A stretch of 64,000 nt of DNA from Betaproteobacteria bacterium (GCA_016194905.1 JACQAP010000014.1:62001-126000); one strand, 5' to 3'; shown: positions 1-8,510, counted from the stretch's first letter. The notes: a model not told the origin generated them from the letters alone. Program-made: numbers and translations.

Positions 1-31
1 AGGTCGAACAGCAACTCATCCGGCCGCTGAC

Positions 32-382
32 ATGGACATTATTTTCATCCGCGACATCAGGCTCGAAACCCTGATCGGAGCCTACGAGTCCGAGCGCCGT
101 CAGGCGCGAACCCTGCAGGTCAACATCGAGATCGGCCGCGCGTCGATTCGCGCCTGCAAGACCGACAAACTTGCCGACACGATCGATTACTCGGCCGTCG
201 TCGGCGTCGTCAAGGACGCGTTCGCTTCGCACCGCTTTCACCTGCTCGAACCGCTGGCGGAAATGCTGGCTGGCCGGATCCTCGAAAAATTCGATGCGCA
301 ATGGGCGCGCATTGAAGTCTCCAAGAGCGGCATCGTGCCGAACGCGCGCGACGTCGGTGTGCGCATCGAGCGCAGCCGATAG
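32..382 (+). CDS. folB: Dihydroneopterin aldolase
   Basis: FolB converts 7,8-dihydroneopterin to 6-hydroxymethyl-dihydropterin and glycolaldehyde in cytosolic folate synthesis. The 116-residue length matches the family. The expected active-site positions are present: Glu21 in the GAYESER segment, Tyr53 in IDYSA, and the catalytic Lys98 in EVSKSG. The C-terminal VGVRIER strand also matches E. coli FolB. The ATG lies just after a TGA at 28-30, but which upstream frame is coding cannot be decided from 31 bases. The stop codon overlaps an AGGAGG sequence that serves a tiny downstream ORF. The window also encodes FolE2, the first enzyme of the same pathway, 53 kb away. Confidence 0.93.
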   Translation: MDIIFIRDIRLETLIGAYESERRQARTLQVNIEIGRASIRACKTDKLADTIDYSAVVGVVKDAFASHRFHLLEPLAEMLAGRILEKFDAQWARIEVSKSGIVPNARDVGVRIERSR

Positions 383-387
383 GAGGA

Positions 388-447
388 ATGTCCCTGCGCG
401 CCTCAGACTTTGCCTGCGGTGCGCAGATATATTGCATTGCGCAATGA
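388..447 (+). CDS. Tiny ORF with strong ribosome binding site after folB
   Basis: This is a 19-codon frame (ATG at 388, TGA at 445) whose AGGAGG overlaps the folB stop codon, which would couple its translation to folB. The peptide has two Cys and no recognisable family. Its stop codon lies in a perfect 12-bp palindrome, CATTGCGCAATG (435-446). It could be the start of a lost downstream gene or a chance frame. No function is proposed. Confidence 0.25.
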   Translation: MSLRASDFACGAQIYCIAQ

Positions 448-842
448 AGATGGCCGGCCCCGGCTCCCGGTATCGTGCTCCAGGGCGCCAAAATGCGTTT
501 CCGCAGAGCGCGGATGGTCGACCGGAAGATTAAAAAATTCATTCGGTTGCGCTGCGCAAACCGGTCCTGCAGCCACCAGCGTCCACCCCCACCCGGTCTT
601 GTGACGGAATCTTGCGCTGCAAAATGAATATTTCCTCTTGCCGCCAGTCGAGGAAAGTACGTTGACCATGCCGGGGCTCTCGTGTTTGTATGCACTCAAG
701 CGTCGTCAAGAACGCGGGATTCTTCACCCGGTTCGTGGCTGCGAATGGATGACAACAGGAGAGGCTCTCCGCCACGATCTCCGGCAATAAACAGTTCTCT
801 TGTCCGGCTCCGAACCTGAGCCGAGACGGGGGAGGAGGTCGA
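448..842. other. Intergenic region between folB and the AcoR-type regulator
   Basis: No convincing gene is seen here. Frames on both strands are short, start at poor positions and have no recognisable family. The last bases (about 828-841) hold the strong GGAGGAGG-type ribosome binding site of the regulator gene, so its promoter is probably within this stretch. No clear -35/-10 pair stands out. Confidence 0.5.
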
Positions 843-2858
843 ATGAAACACAATCAGCCGACCACCGATGTGGCGGCGATTCGTCGCGCCTACGGACAGT
901 TTCTCAGCAACGGGCGCGTACCGCGCGGCATCGTTCCTGATTTCATCGAGCGCTCCTGGCAGCGCAGCGCCGCCTTCGGTGTGGCCTACGATCGCATCCG
1001 CGAGATCGGCCGGGTAGACGAAACCGATCTGCGAATTGTCGTCAGCCAGTATGGCAACCTGATCAATCTGGCGACTCCGGTGATGGAGAACCTCCATCAT
1101 CAACTCACCGGGTCGGGCAGCGTGGTGCTCTTGTGCAGTGGCGAAGGTTTCATCCTGCATTCGATGGGCGATCCGGATTTCCTGCCGAAAGCGCAGCATA
1201 TCGCGCTTAAACCCGGCGTTTCCTGGGCTGAGAATCAGAAGGGCACCAACGCGATCGGCACCGCCATCGTCGAGCGCCAACCGGTCGTGATCTACGCCGG
1301 ACACCATTACATTCGCCAGAATCATTTCCTGGCGTGTTCGGCAGCGCCGGTGCTCGATCCTTTTGGCGAGGTCGCCGGCGTTCTCGACATAACCTGCGAC
1401 TACCGGTATCACCAGCGCCACACGCTTGCACTCGTGCAGATGTCGGTGCGCGTCATCGAAAGGCAGATGTTCCAGCACCGCTTCAGTCGCGACGTGGTAT
1501 TCAACGTTCATCCCGAGCAGAGTTACCTCGGCAGCCCCTTCGACGTGCAGGTCGCGTTCTCGTCAGACGGCGATTTTCTTGCGACTACGCCGGCGACCTG
1601 CAGTCAGCTCGACCTGCAACTGGACGGATTCCACGGACGATTCGAGGAATTGTTCGATGCACATTTCGAGCAGGTACTCGACAAGCTGCGATCCGCGTCA
1701 CCGTCGACAATCCAGGTCCGTCTGCAACACAGCGGTGTACCGGTATTTCTGCGACTCGCGCATCCCGCCGTTCCCAGGCAGGTGATACCGAGTGCCGCGC
1801 TCGAACCCTCCAACCAGGAAAAACAACTTTTCGGCGAGCCGGCGCGGCAACCTTTGACGCTCGACGCGCTCGGAGCGTCCGACCCGGCGCTGCTGGTCAC
1901 CATCGACAAGGCGAGGCGCACGCTCGGACGGGACATACCGATTCTGATCGAAGGGGAAACCGGCACGGGCAAGGAGTGGTTCGCGCGTGCGATCCATAAC
2001 AGCGGCCCGCATGCGGCAGGCGAATTCGTCGCCCTCAATTGCGCGGCGATCCCGGAAGCGTTGATGGCGGCGGAACTATTCGGGTTCGAGGACGGCGAGA
2101 TTACGGGCACAAAGCGCAAAGGAGCGCCGGGCAAGATTCAGCGCGCGGATGGCGGCACGCTGTTTCTCGACGAGATCGGCGAGATGCCGCCTGCGCTGCA
2201 GGCCCGGTTGCTGAGTGTTCTCCAGGATCGCGCCGTCACGCCGCTGGGAGGGGTTCCGGTCGAGGTCGACATAGCCGTGGTCTGCGCCACGCATCACCGG
2301 CTGGCCGATCTGGTGAAGGCCGGCGAATTCCGCGAAGATCTCTACTACCGGTTGAACGGACTGACGCTGCCGCTGCCGCCGTTGCGCCATCGCAAGGACA
2401 TCATCGAACTGGCGAAGTCGATGGATGCAAAGGAATCCGGCGCTTTGCGCCGAATCGACATATCGGAGGAGGTGCTGCAGCTATTTGTGCACCATCCCTG
2501 GCCGGGCAACGTTCGCCAGATGCACTCCGTGATTCGCACGGCAATCGCGATGGTCGATGAAGGCGAGATGATTGAGCGTCGGCACCTTCCGGAGGATTTC
2601 CTCGCGCAGTTGGAGCAGGGCACGGCACCGTCTGCGGCCTACGTGACCGCGATAGAAAGCCTCGAGAAAATAGAATTGCACGCGATCCAGGAAACGATAC
2701 GCCACAATCACGGCAATATATCCGCGGCGGCGCGTCAGCTCGGCGTAAGCCGCACGACGCTCTATCGCAAACTCAAGCAAACCGGCTTCCTGTCTTCCGG
2801 AGCGCCGGGCGATCGCGATTCAATCGGTCGCGATCACCGCGTCTGGCGGCACGATTGA
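843..2858 (+). CDS. AcoR-type enhancer-binding regulator with atypical GAFTGA loop
   Basis: A 671-residue regulator with an N-terminal GAF-type sensor (the AENQKGTNAIGT segment is typical of AcoR proteins), a central AAA+ domain and a Fis-type C-terminal helix-turn-helix (SAAARQLGVSRTTLYRKL). Walker A is GETGTGKE (371-378) and Walker B is GGTLFLDE (437-444). The loop that normally reads GAFTGA and contacts sigma-54 reads GEITGT (418-423), replacing the critical Phe. The next gene is xoxF, 338 bp downstream on the same strand, so control of methanol oxidation is a reasonable inference. The variant loop leaves open whether it works with sigma-54 at all; TyrR-like action at a sigma-70 promoter is an alternative. 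The ATG follows an excellent ribosome binding site. Confidence 0.88.
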   Translation: MKHNQPTTDVAAIRRAYGQFLSNGRVPRGIVPDFIERSWQRSAAFGVAYDRIREIGRVDETDLRIVVSQYGNLINLATPVMENLHHQLTGSGSVVLLCSGEGFILHSMGDPDFLPKAQHIALKPGVSWAENQKGTNAIGTAIVERQPVVIYAGHHYIRQNHFLACSAAPVLDPFGEVAGVLDITCDYRYHQRHTLALVQMSVRVIERQMFQHRFSRDVVFNVHPEQSYLGSPFDVQVAFSSDGDFLATTPATCSQLDLQLDGFHGRFEELFDAHFEQVLDKLRSASPSTIQVRLQHSGVPVFLRLAHPAVPRQVIPSAALEPSNQEKQLFGEPARQPLTLDALGASDPALLVTIDKARRTLGRDIPILIEGETGTGKEWFARAIHNSGPHAAGEFVALNCAAIPEALMAAELFGFEDGEITGTKRKGAPGKIQRADGGTLFLDEIGEMPPALQARLLSVLQDRAVTPLGGVPVEVDIAVVCATHHRLADLVKAGEFREDLYYRLNGLTLPLPPLRHRKDIIELAKSMDAKESGALRRIDISEEVLQLFVHHPWPGNVRQMHSVIRTAIAMVDEGEMIERRHLPEDFLAQLEQGTAPSAAYVTAIESLEKIELHAIQETIRHNHGNISAAARQLGVSRTTLYRKLKQTGFLSSGAPGDRDSIGRDHRVWRHD

Positions 2859-3196
2859 CGATTCGGATCGCGGCTTTTTCAATTTCGTTTCGCCGCTGCG
2901 CTTGTTGCCTCGATCGAGCGCATCGAGGCGCACCTGATCCATCCTGAAACAGTTGTCCAGAAGTGCAACACCCGCGTGAAATACCCGCTCGCGCGTGCTG
3001 CATTTTCACTCGGAAAAATCATTGACCCTGTAATTGCACTGTGCTGTTATAGCTGCACACGTTCGGTGTGATGTCCTCGCGGAATGCGTGCGCCTGAAAT
3101 GTGTATGCCGTTACGGCGCGAGAGGTAGCACGTTGGATGGCCGTGGGGCAATGTGAAGTCCTCGTTCCACTTCAAACATTATAAGCAGGAGGAGAG
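2859..3196 (+). promoter_or_regulatory. Leader region of xoxF
   Basis: A gene-free 338-bp region between the regulator and xoxF. A candidate sigma-70 promoter is TTGACC (3022-3027) and GTTATA (3046-3051), 18 bp apart. Nothing resembling TGGCAC-N5-TTGC was found on the coding strand. The region ends in an AGGAGGAGAG ribosome binding site next to the xoxF ATG. If the promoter is right, the untranslated leader is about 135 nt, long enough for post-transcriptional control. The promoter call is by eye. Confidence 0.4.
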
Positions 3197-5002
3197 ATGA
3201 GACTAAAATTCTGTTACCTGGCAGTGCCGTTGGCTCTGGTCGCCGCGACAGGGATCGCGCAGGCCAACTCCGACGTCGAAAAGAACATTGCCAATCCGGC
3301 GAACTGGGCGATGCAGGCCGGCGACATGTACAACCAGCGCTACAGCAAGCTCAACCAGATCAACGCCGCCAATGTCGGCAAGATGCAAGTGGCATGGACC
3401 TTCTCCACCGGCGTTCTGCGCGGCCATGAGGGTTCTCCGCTGGTGATCGGCGACATGATGTACCTCCACAGCGCATTTCCGAACAAGGTGTTCGCGATGG
3501 ACCTGAACACCGAGACCATCAAGTGGAAGTACGAGCCGAAGCAGGATCCGGCGGTCATTCCACAGATGTGCTGCGACACGGTGAATCGCGGGCTGGCATA
3601 CGCCGAAGGCAAGGTGTTCCTGCAGCAGGCGGACAGCACGCTGGTGGCGTTGAATGCCAGGACCGGCAAAGTCGTCTGGTCGGTCAAGAACGGCGATCCC
3701 TCGCTCGGTGCGGTGAACACCAATGCTCCGCATATCTTCAAGGACAAGGTGATCACCGGCATTTCCGGCGGTGAGTGGGGCGTGCGCGGTTATCTTGCCG
3801 CGTACAACATCAATTCCGGCGAGCTTGCGTGGAAGGGCTACAGCGTCGGTCCCGACGATGAAATGCTGATCGACCCGAATACGACCACGACCTGGAAGGA
3901 CGGCAAGGTTCAGCCGGTCGGATCCGACTCGTCGCTTAGCACCTGGCAGGAAGATCAGTGGAAGATCGGCGGCGGCACCACCTGGGGCTGGTACAGCTAC
4001 GACAAGGCGCTGAACCTGGTGTACTACGGCACCGGCAATCCCAGCACCTGGAATCCGGCGCAACGCCCCGGCGACAACAAATGGTCGATGTCGATCTGGG
4101 CGCGCGACGTGGACACCGGCAACGTGAAGTGGGTCTATCAGATGACGCCGTACGACGAGTGGGATTTCGACGGCATCAACGAGATGATCCTGGCCGACAT
4201 CAACGTCAAGGGCAAGATGACCAAAGCGCTGGTGCACTTCGACCGCAACGGCTTCGGTTACACGCTGGATCGCACCAACGGCGCATTGCTGGTGGCACAG
4301 AAATACGATCCGGCCGTGAACTGGGCGACGCACGTCGACATGAAGACCGGCCGTCCGCAAGTGGTATCGAGGTACTCGACCGCGCAAAACGGTCCGGAAA
4401 AGAATACCAAGGGCGTATGCCCGGCCGCACTCGGTTCGAAGGACCAGCAGCCCGCGGCATTCAATCCGAACAACGGCATGTTCTATGTGCCGACGAACCA
4501 CGTCTGCATGGATTACGAGCCGTTTGCAGTCGAGTATGTCGCCGGCCAGCCCTACGTCGGTGCGACGCTGGCCATGTATCCGCCGCCCGGCGAGAAGAAC
4601 ATGGGCAACTTCATTGTCTGGGACGCGAACGCGGGCAAGATCGTGCAGTCCAAACCGGAGAAGTTTTCGGTATGGAGCGGCGTGCTCACGACTGCCGGCG
4701 GACTTGCCTGCTATGGAACGCTGGAAGGCTATCTGAAATGTGTTGATGCCAAGAACATCAACAAGGAGTTGTTCAAGTTCAAGACGCCGTCCGGCATCAT
4801 CGGCAACGTCTTCACTTACCAGCACAAGGGCAAGCAGTTTATCGGTGTTTATTCGGGCATTGGCGGCTGGGCCGGAATCGGGCTGGCGGCGGGCCTGGAA
4901 AAAGACGCGGATGGCCTCGGTGCGGTGGGTGGCTATAAGGAACTTGCGAATTACACCGACCTGGGCGGTTCGCTGACGGTCTTTGCGCTGCCGCAGAAAT
5001 AA
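3197..5002 (+). CDS. xoxF: Lanthanide-type PQQ methanol dehydrogenase XoxF
   Basis: A periplasmic quinoprotein that oxidises methanol (and often other small alcohols) to the aldehyde and passes electrons to cytochrome c. The 601-residue precursor starts with a signal peptide ending near AQANS. Hallmarks seen are the adjacent Cys125-Cys126 disulfide pair (CCDTVNRG) and the WDFDG segment. There Asp323 is the catalytic base, and Asp325, two residues on, is the extra carboxylate that marks lanthanide-binding XoxF and is Ala in calcium-type MxaF. Repeated beta-propeller Trp motifs follow. It heads a same-strand cluster with xoxG and xoxJ; no mxaI is present. PQQ synthesis genes are not in the window. 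Confidence 0.95.
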   Translation: MRLKFCYLAVPLALVAATGIAQANSDVEKNIANPANWAMQAGDMYNQRYSKLNQINAANVGKMQVAWTFSTGVLRGHEGSPLVIGDMMYLHSAFPNKVFAMDLNTETIKWKYEPKQDPAVIPQMCCDTVNRGLAYAEGKVFLQQADSTLVALNARTGKVVWSVKNGDPSLGAVNTNAPHIFKDKVITGISGGEWGVRGYLAAYNINSGELAWKGYSVGPDDEMLIDPNTTTTWKDGKVQPVGSDSSLSTWQEDQWKIGGGTTWGWYSYDKALNLVYYGTGNPSTWNPAQRPGDNKWSMSIWARDVDTGNVKWVYQMTPYDEWDFDGINEMILADINVKGKMTKALVHFDRNGFGYTLDRTNGALLVAQKYDPAVNWATHVDMKTGRPQVVSRYSTAQNGPEKNTKGVCPAALGSKDQQPAAFNPNNGMFYVPTNHVCMDYEPFAVEYVAGQPYVGATLAMYPPPGEKNMGNFIVWDANAGKIVQSKPEKFSVWSGVLTTAGGLACYGTLEGYLKCVDAKNINKELFKFKTPSGIIGNVFTYQHKGKQFIGVYSGIGGWAGIGLAAGLEKDADGLGAVGGYKELANYTDLGGSLTVFALPQK

Positions 5003-5097
5003 ACCGAAGCGGCACGTCGTGCGTTCTTGGGGCGTCCGGGCCGTCGGGCTCGGGCGCCCTCATATTGAGCGATTCCATCCATTTTCCGGAGTTGGAA

Positions 5098-5484
5098 ATG
5101 ATGTGTTTGCGCACCATTTTTACCGCGATGCTGTTTTTTTTCTGTCTCACCTGTCATGCGGACGAGCCGCTCTACAAGGTGGCGGAAGGTTACAAAGTCG
5201 ATTCTGAAACCCTGAAAGGTTTCAAGACCTGGCGTGCGGCAGCTTGCGATCGCTGCCATGGTGCCAATCAGCAGGGGCTGGTCGGACCGTCGCTCATCGA
5301 ACGTCTTAAGATCCTGACCAAGGAAGAGTTCGTCAAGACCGTCACCGACGGCCGTCTGGAAAAAGGCATGCCGAGCTTCAAGACCAGCAACACGGTGATG
5401 TCCAATATCGATCATCTGTATGCCTACCTCAAAGGACGCTCCGACGGTGCGATCACCCGTTCCAAGGTCGAAGAGATCAAGTAG
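5098..5484 (+). CDS. xoxG: c-type cytochrome, XoxG-like electron acceptor
   Basis: A small secreted monohaem cytochrome c of about 128 residues. The haem-binding motif is CDRCH, Cys50 to His54 counted from the chosen start, and a Met in EKGMPSF is a candidate axial ligand. A TTG at 5065 would lengthen the frame, but the ATG at 5098 follows GGAG at good spacing and gives a clean signal peptide ending near CHADEP, so it is preferred. It lies 95 bp after xoxF. By position and size it is the XoxG partner that takes electrons from the reduced PQQ enzyme. The 3' end overlaps the start of xoxJ by about 40-65 nt, depending on the xoxJ start. Confidence 0.88.
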   Translation: MMCLRTIFTAMLFFFCLTCHADEPLYKVAEGYKVDSETLKGFKTWRAAACDRCHGANQQGLVGPSLIERLKILTKEEFVKTVTDGRLEKGMPSFKTSNTVMSNIDHLYAYLKGRSDGAITRSKVEEIK

Positions 5485-6328
5485 GCGAATCGGTGCCGCG
5501 CTGGTTGCACTGGCCACGGTCGCCGGTGCGGCGATGGCCCAGGACGAGCCCTTCGAGAAGCCGCGCGCACTCAAGATCTGTGATGATCCCAACAATCTCC
5601 CGTTCTCCAACGACAAGGGCGAAGGTTTCGAAAACAGGATTGCCGAAATTCTCGCGCGCAACCTCGACTTGCCGTTGGAGGTTTTTCATTACCCGCAGCG
5701 GATCAACATCGTGCGCAACACGATCCGCTACAAACTGCCGAACGAATCGGAATATCGCTGCGATCTGCTGACCGGCGTGCCATCCGACTTCACCGCGGTC
5801 GCCACGACGCAGCCTTATTTCCGCTCGACCTACGTATTGGTGTATGCAAAGGGGCGCAAGCTCGACGTCGCCAGCGTGGACCAGTTTCTCGGGCTCGACA
5901 AATCCGTGCTCCCGGGTTTGAAGATCGGCGTCTACGAACGCACGCCCGCAGTCGACTGGCTGAAGAAGCACAACCTGCTGGACCAGGCCGTGCCGTACCG
6001 GCTGCTGAACGCCGATCCGAATCACTATCCGGGCAAGATCATCGATGACGATCTGGTCGGAGGAAAGATCGATGCCGCAGTGGTATGGGGTCCGATCGGA
6101 GGCTATTTCGCCAAGCACGCCACGTCGCCCGAACTGGTGGTTTTGCCGCTGAAGTCGGAACCTGGTGTGCGCGTCGATTTCGGCGTGTCGATGGGCGTGC
6201 GCCAGGGGGAGAAGGCGTGGCGCTCGCTTGTCCAGCAAGCGCTCGATCAGAGCCGCGAAGAAATCGCCCGGATCCTGCAGCAATACAACATCCCGATGGT
6301 GAATGACAGGGGTGAACCGATACGCTGA
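5420..6328 (+). CDS. xoxJ: XoxJ-type periplasmic binding protein
   Basis: A periplasmic solute-binding-fold protein of the quinoprotein-dehydrogenase-associated class found with xoxF and xoxG. The RALKICDDPNNLPFSN segment after the signal peptide is typical. XoxJ is thought to help activate or mature the dehydrogenase rather than feed an ABC transporter, and no permease or ATPase gene is nearby. The frame opens with ATG at 5420, inside xoxG. A GTG at 5447 is an alternative start and still includes the signal peptide, which ends near AMAQDEP. Either choice overlaps xoxG, which suggests translational coupling. Confidence 0.88.
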   Translation: MPTSKDAPTVRSPVPRSKRSSRRIGAALVALATVAGAAMAQDEPFEKPRALKICDDPNNLPFSNDKGEGFENRIAEILARNLDLPLEVFHYPQRINIVRNTIRYKLPNESEYRCDLLTGVPSDFTAVATTQPYFRSTYVLVYAKGRKLDVASVDQFLGLDKSVLPGLKIGVYERTPAVDWLKKHNLLDQAVPYRLLNADPNHYPGKIIDDDLVGGKIDAAVVWGPIGGYFAKHATSPELVVLPLKSEPGVRVDFGVSMGVRQGEKAWRSLVQQALDQSREEIARILQQYNIPMVNDRGEPIR

Positions 6329-6339
6329 GACGCCACCGC

Positions 6340-7359
6340 ATGCTGAAGATGTTCGAACTCGTCATTGCAGTCGGTTGCTGTTGCACGGCGGCGCAAGGCG
6401 CGCCTTTCGATCAGGCCTATTGGATCGCGGTGTCTTCCGGCGTCGTCAAAGTCGAAGTCTCTCGTCCCAACGGCGGTTATTCCCTTGGCACCGGCGTAGT
6501 GGTCGATCGCGGCAAGGTGGTGACGGCCTGTCATGTGTTGCGCGGGGGAGCGCGCGTTGCCGTTTTGTATGCCGGTGTCCGGCACAGCGCCGTGGCGCGT
6601 AATACGTCTGCAGAACACGATATCTGCCTCCTGCAGGTGCCGCTGCTCGAAGCCCGGCCGGCGGTGTTGCGGCCGGCATCACAGCTTGCGATCGGCGAGG
6701 ATGTCGGTGCGATCGGCTTCAGCGCCGGTGCCGGCGTACATTACGCGCAAGGAGCGGTGGCGCGTCTGCATCGTTACGACGACGGTGTAGTCGTTCAGGG
6801 CAGTGCTGCTTTTACTTCGGGGGCGAGCGGCGGCGGCCTGTTCGATGCCGACAGGCGTCTGGTCGGCATCCTCATGTTCCGCATGCGCGGTGCCGGTCCA
6901 CAGTATTTTTCCGCGCCGGTCGAATGGGTTGCGGTCGGGCTCGGCGACAATGCCGGCGAAGCCGTGGACGCGGAGATTTCCGGCGAACCGTTCTGGAATC
7001 GGGCGCCCGACCGGTTGCCTTACTTCATGCGCGCCAACATCCTGATCAGCGAGGAACGCTGGGATGAGTTGCAAACCCTGCTGTCGCAGTGGAAGCTCGA
7101 CGAACCGTCAAGCGCAGAGCCTGTTTTCCTGTCGGGCGAACTGGATAGCCGCCGCGGCCGCACGGTGCTGGCGCTGACCGAATATCGCGAAGCGGTCGCG
7201 CGGGACCCGGAGCATGCGCTTGCATGGAATGGACTGGTGCGCGCGTCGATGCGCTCGCGCGACGTGGATCTCGCGCGGCAGGCCTATGGCAGACTGGTAT
7301 CGCTGAGTGCTGTGCTGTCTGGCCGGATTGCGGATGAATTTCCGGAGGTGCTGCAATGA
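6340..7359 (+). CDS. Secreted trypsin-like serine protease with C-terminal helical repeat tail
   Basis: A 339-residue exported protein with an S1/HtrA-like protease domain. The triad can be read as His65 (VVTACHV), Asp94 (EHDICLL) and Ser163 (SGASGGG; GASGGG replaces the common GDSGGP). Residues 225-335 are helical, with TPR-like spacing of Ala, Tyr and Trp positions. There is a run of three Cys in the signal region. It begins 11 bp after xoxJ and overlaps the next gene in an ATGA junction, so it is probably co-transcribed with the methanol dehydrogenase genes. A role in processing or quality control of the dehydrogenase system is inference. No PDZ domain is visible. Confidence 0.82.
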   Translation: MLKMFELVIAVGCCCTAAQGAPFDQAYWIAVSSGVVKVEVSRPNGGYSLGTGVVVDRGKVVTACHVLRGGARVAVLYAGVRHSAVARNTSAEHDICLLQVPLLEARPAVLRPASQLAIGEDVGAIGFSAGAGVHYAQGAVARLHRYDDGVVVQGSAAFTSGASGGGLFDADRRLVGILMFRMRGAGPQYFSAPVEWVAVGLGDNAGEAVDAEISGEPFWNRAPDRLPYFMRANILISEERWDELQTLLSQWKLDEPSSAEPVFLSGELDSRRGRTVLALTEYREAVARDPEHALAWNGLVRASMRSRDVDLARQAYGRLVSLSAVLSGRIADEFPEVLQ

Positions 7360-7700
7360 AGGCAATGCAAGCTATCCTGGTCCTGGCAATGATTATCGCT
7401 GCGCCGCTGTGCCGCGCAAACGACTTTCCGACCGCCGATCGTGTCGCGTTCGTCCTGGAGTGCATGCGCGATCACACCGGTGGCCAGTTCGAATTGCTGA
7501 ACAAATGCTCATGTACCATCGATCGTCTCGCCGAGCAGTACAAGTACGACGATTTCGTCGAGGCGCAGACCATGGCGAAAGCCGTTACGATCGCCGGCGA
7601 GCGCGGTTCGACGCTGCGCGACAACGAGGATGCCCAGAAAGCGGCCGGGCGTTATCGTGCGTCCGTTGTCGAAGCTGCGCGCGCCTGCTTTCTGCGCTGA
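7356..7700 (+). CDS. Small secreted cysteine-containing protein in the xox cluster
   Basis: A 114-residue protein of unrecognised function. A signal peptide (about residues 1-21) is followed by a mature helical domain with Cys36, Cys51, Cys53 (a CSC motif) and Cys111, which could form two disulfides. The start overlaps the protease stop (ATGA), and the stop lies 6 bp before the SoxYZ-like gene, so translation of the three genes looks coupled. It has no CXXCH, so it is not a cytochrome. The CSC pair is compatible with metal binding or thiol chemistry, but nothing in the sequence proves this. Confidence 0.72.
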   Translation: MKAMQAILVLAMIIAAPLCRANDFPTADRVAFVLECMRDHTGGQFELLNKCSCTIDRLAEQYKYDDFVEAQTMAKAVTIAGERGSTLRDNEDAQKAAGRYRASVVEAARACFLR

Positions 7701-7706
7701 AATCCG

Positions 7707-8510
7707 ATGAATACCGTGCGTCGAACCCTTTCGACCTTGTTTCTGTCGCTGATCGTGCTGACCGCCGCTGCGGCGGACGATAGCGCGAGTCCGAACACCG
7801 AGATCTGGCGCAAAGTGCGTGCCGACCTGTTCGGCGATCGTCCGATTATGGACGGCGGAGCCGTCGGAATGGTTCTGTTGGAAATGCCTGCGCGTGCCGC
7901 GGACGCGGCGGTGGTTCCGCTGGCGATCCGCGTCAGACCGTCGCAGAATGACGCGCCAACGAAGAAACTCTATGTCGTCATCGACCACAATCCTTCGCCC
8001 ATCGCGGGAATCTTCGAATTCGGCGAGGGCAGCGGTAGTCCCGACCTGGAAACGCGGGTGCGGATCGAGGAGTACACGTGGGTGCGCGTGATTGCGGAGC
8101 GGGCCGACGGATCGCTGCTGGTCGTGCAACGTTTCATCAAGGCCGCCGGCGGTTGCTCGGCACCCGCCGGCAAGTCACTGGCCGAGCGCCTGGCCGGGAT
8201 GGGGCAGATGAAGTGGCGCATCGATCCGCCCGCCGATCCTTCGGCACCGGTGTCGGTGCAACTCATGATCCGCCATCCGAACAATTCCGGCCTGGCGATG
8301 GATCAGTTGACGCACTTGTACGATCCGCCCTACTACGTACGCAATGTGCGGGTGACGCGTGGCGATGAGCTGGTTTTCTCCGCGGACGTGGATTTCTCGA
8401 TCAGCGAGAATCCGGCCTTCCGCTTCACTCTGCGTCCGGGCAAAGGCGGCGCGCTGCGTGCCCGGGTAACCGACTCGAACGAACGAGTATTCGAGAGTTC
8501 GGCGCCCTAA
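7707..8510 (+). CDS. Quinoprotein-dehydrogenase-associated SoxYZ-like carrier
   Basis: A 267-residue exported protein that joins a SoxY-like and a SoxZ-like domain. The signal peptide ends near AAADDS. The SoxY-like half ends in GGCSAP with Cys150, equivalent to the C-terminal GGCGG swinging-arm Cys of SoxY but placed mid-protein. The SoxZ-like half (about 170-267) has the expected MIRHPN...DQ and F...F...NP beta-sandwich pattern. In sulfur oxidation this Cys carries the substrate covalently. Here the company is xoxF, xoxG and xoxJ with no other sox genes, so the cargo is unknown. It is the last gene of the cluster. Confidence 0.85.
   Translation: MNTVRRTLSTLFLSLIVLTAAAADDSASPNTEIWRKVRADLFGDRPIMDGGAVGMVLLEMPARAADAAVVPLAIRVRPSQNDAPTKKLYVVIDHNPSPIAGIFEFGEGSGSPDLETRVRIEEYTWVRVIAERADGSLLVVQRFIKAAGGCSAPAGKSLAERLAGMGQMKWRIDPPADPSAPVSVQLMIRHPNNSGLAMDQLTHLYDPPYYVRNVRVTRGDELVFSADVDFSISENPAFRFTLRPGKGGALRARVTDSNERVFESSAP

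Noticed and set aside
1-30. End of an upstream gene before folB
   Set aside because: Three frames are open or stop nearby and the stretch is too short to choose one, so no partial CDS is listed.
403-699. 98-residue minus-strand ORF between folB and the regulator
   Set aside because: It starts with TTG, has no ribosome binding site and no recognisable fold or signal.
3203-4825. 540-residue minus-strand ORF opposite xoxF
   Set aside because: It is a frame shadow of xoxF created by GC-rich codon bias; the product has no family features and xoxF is certain.
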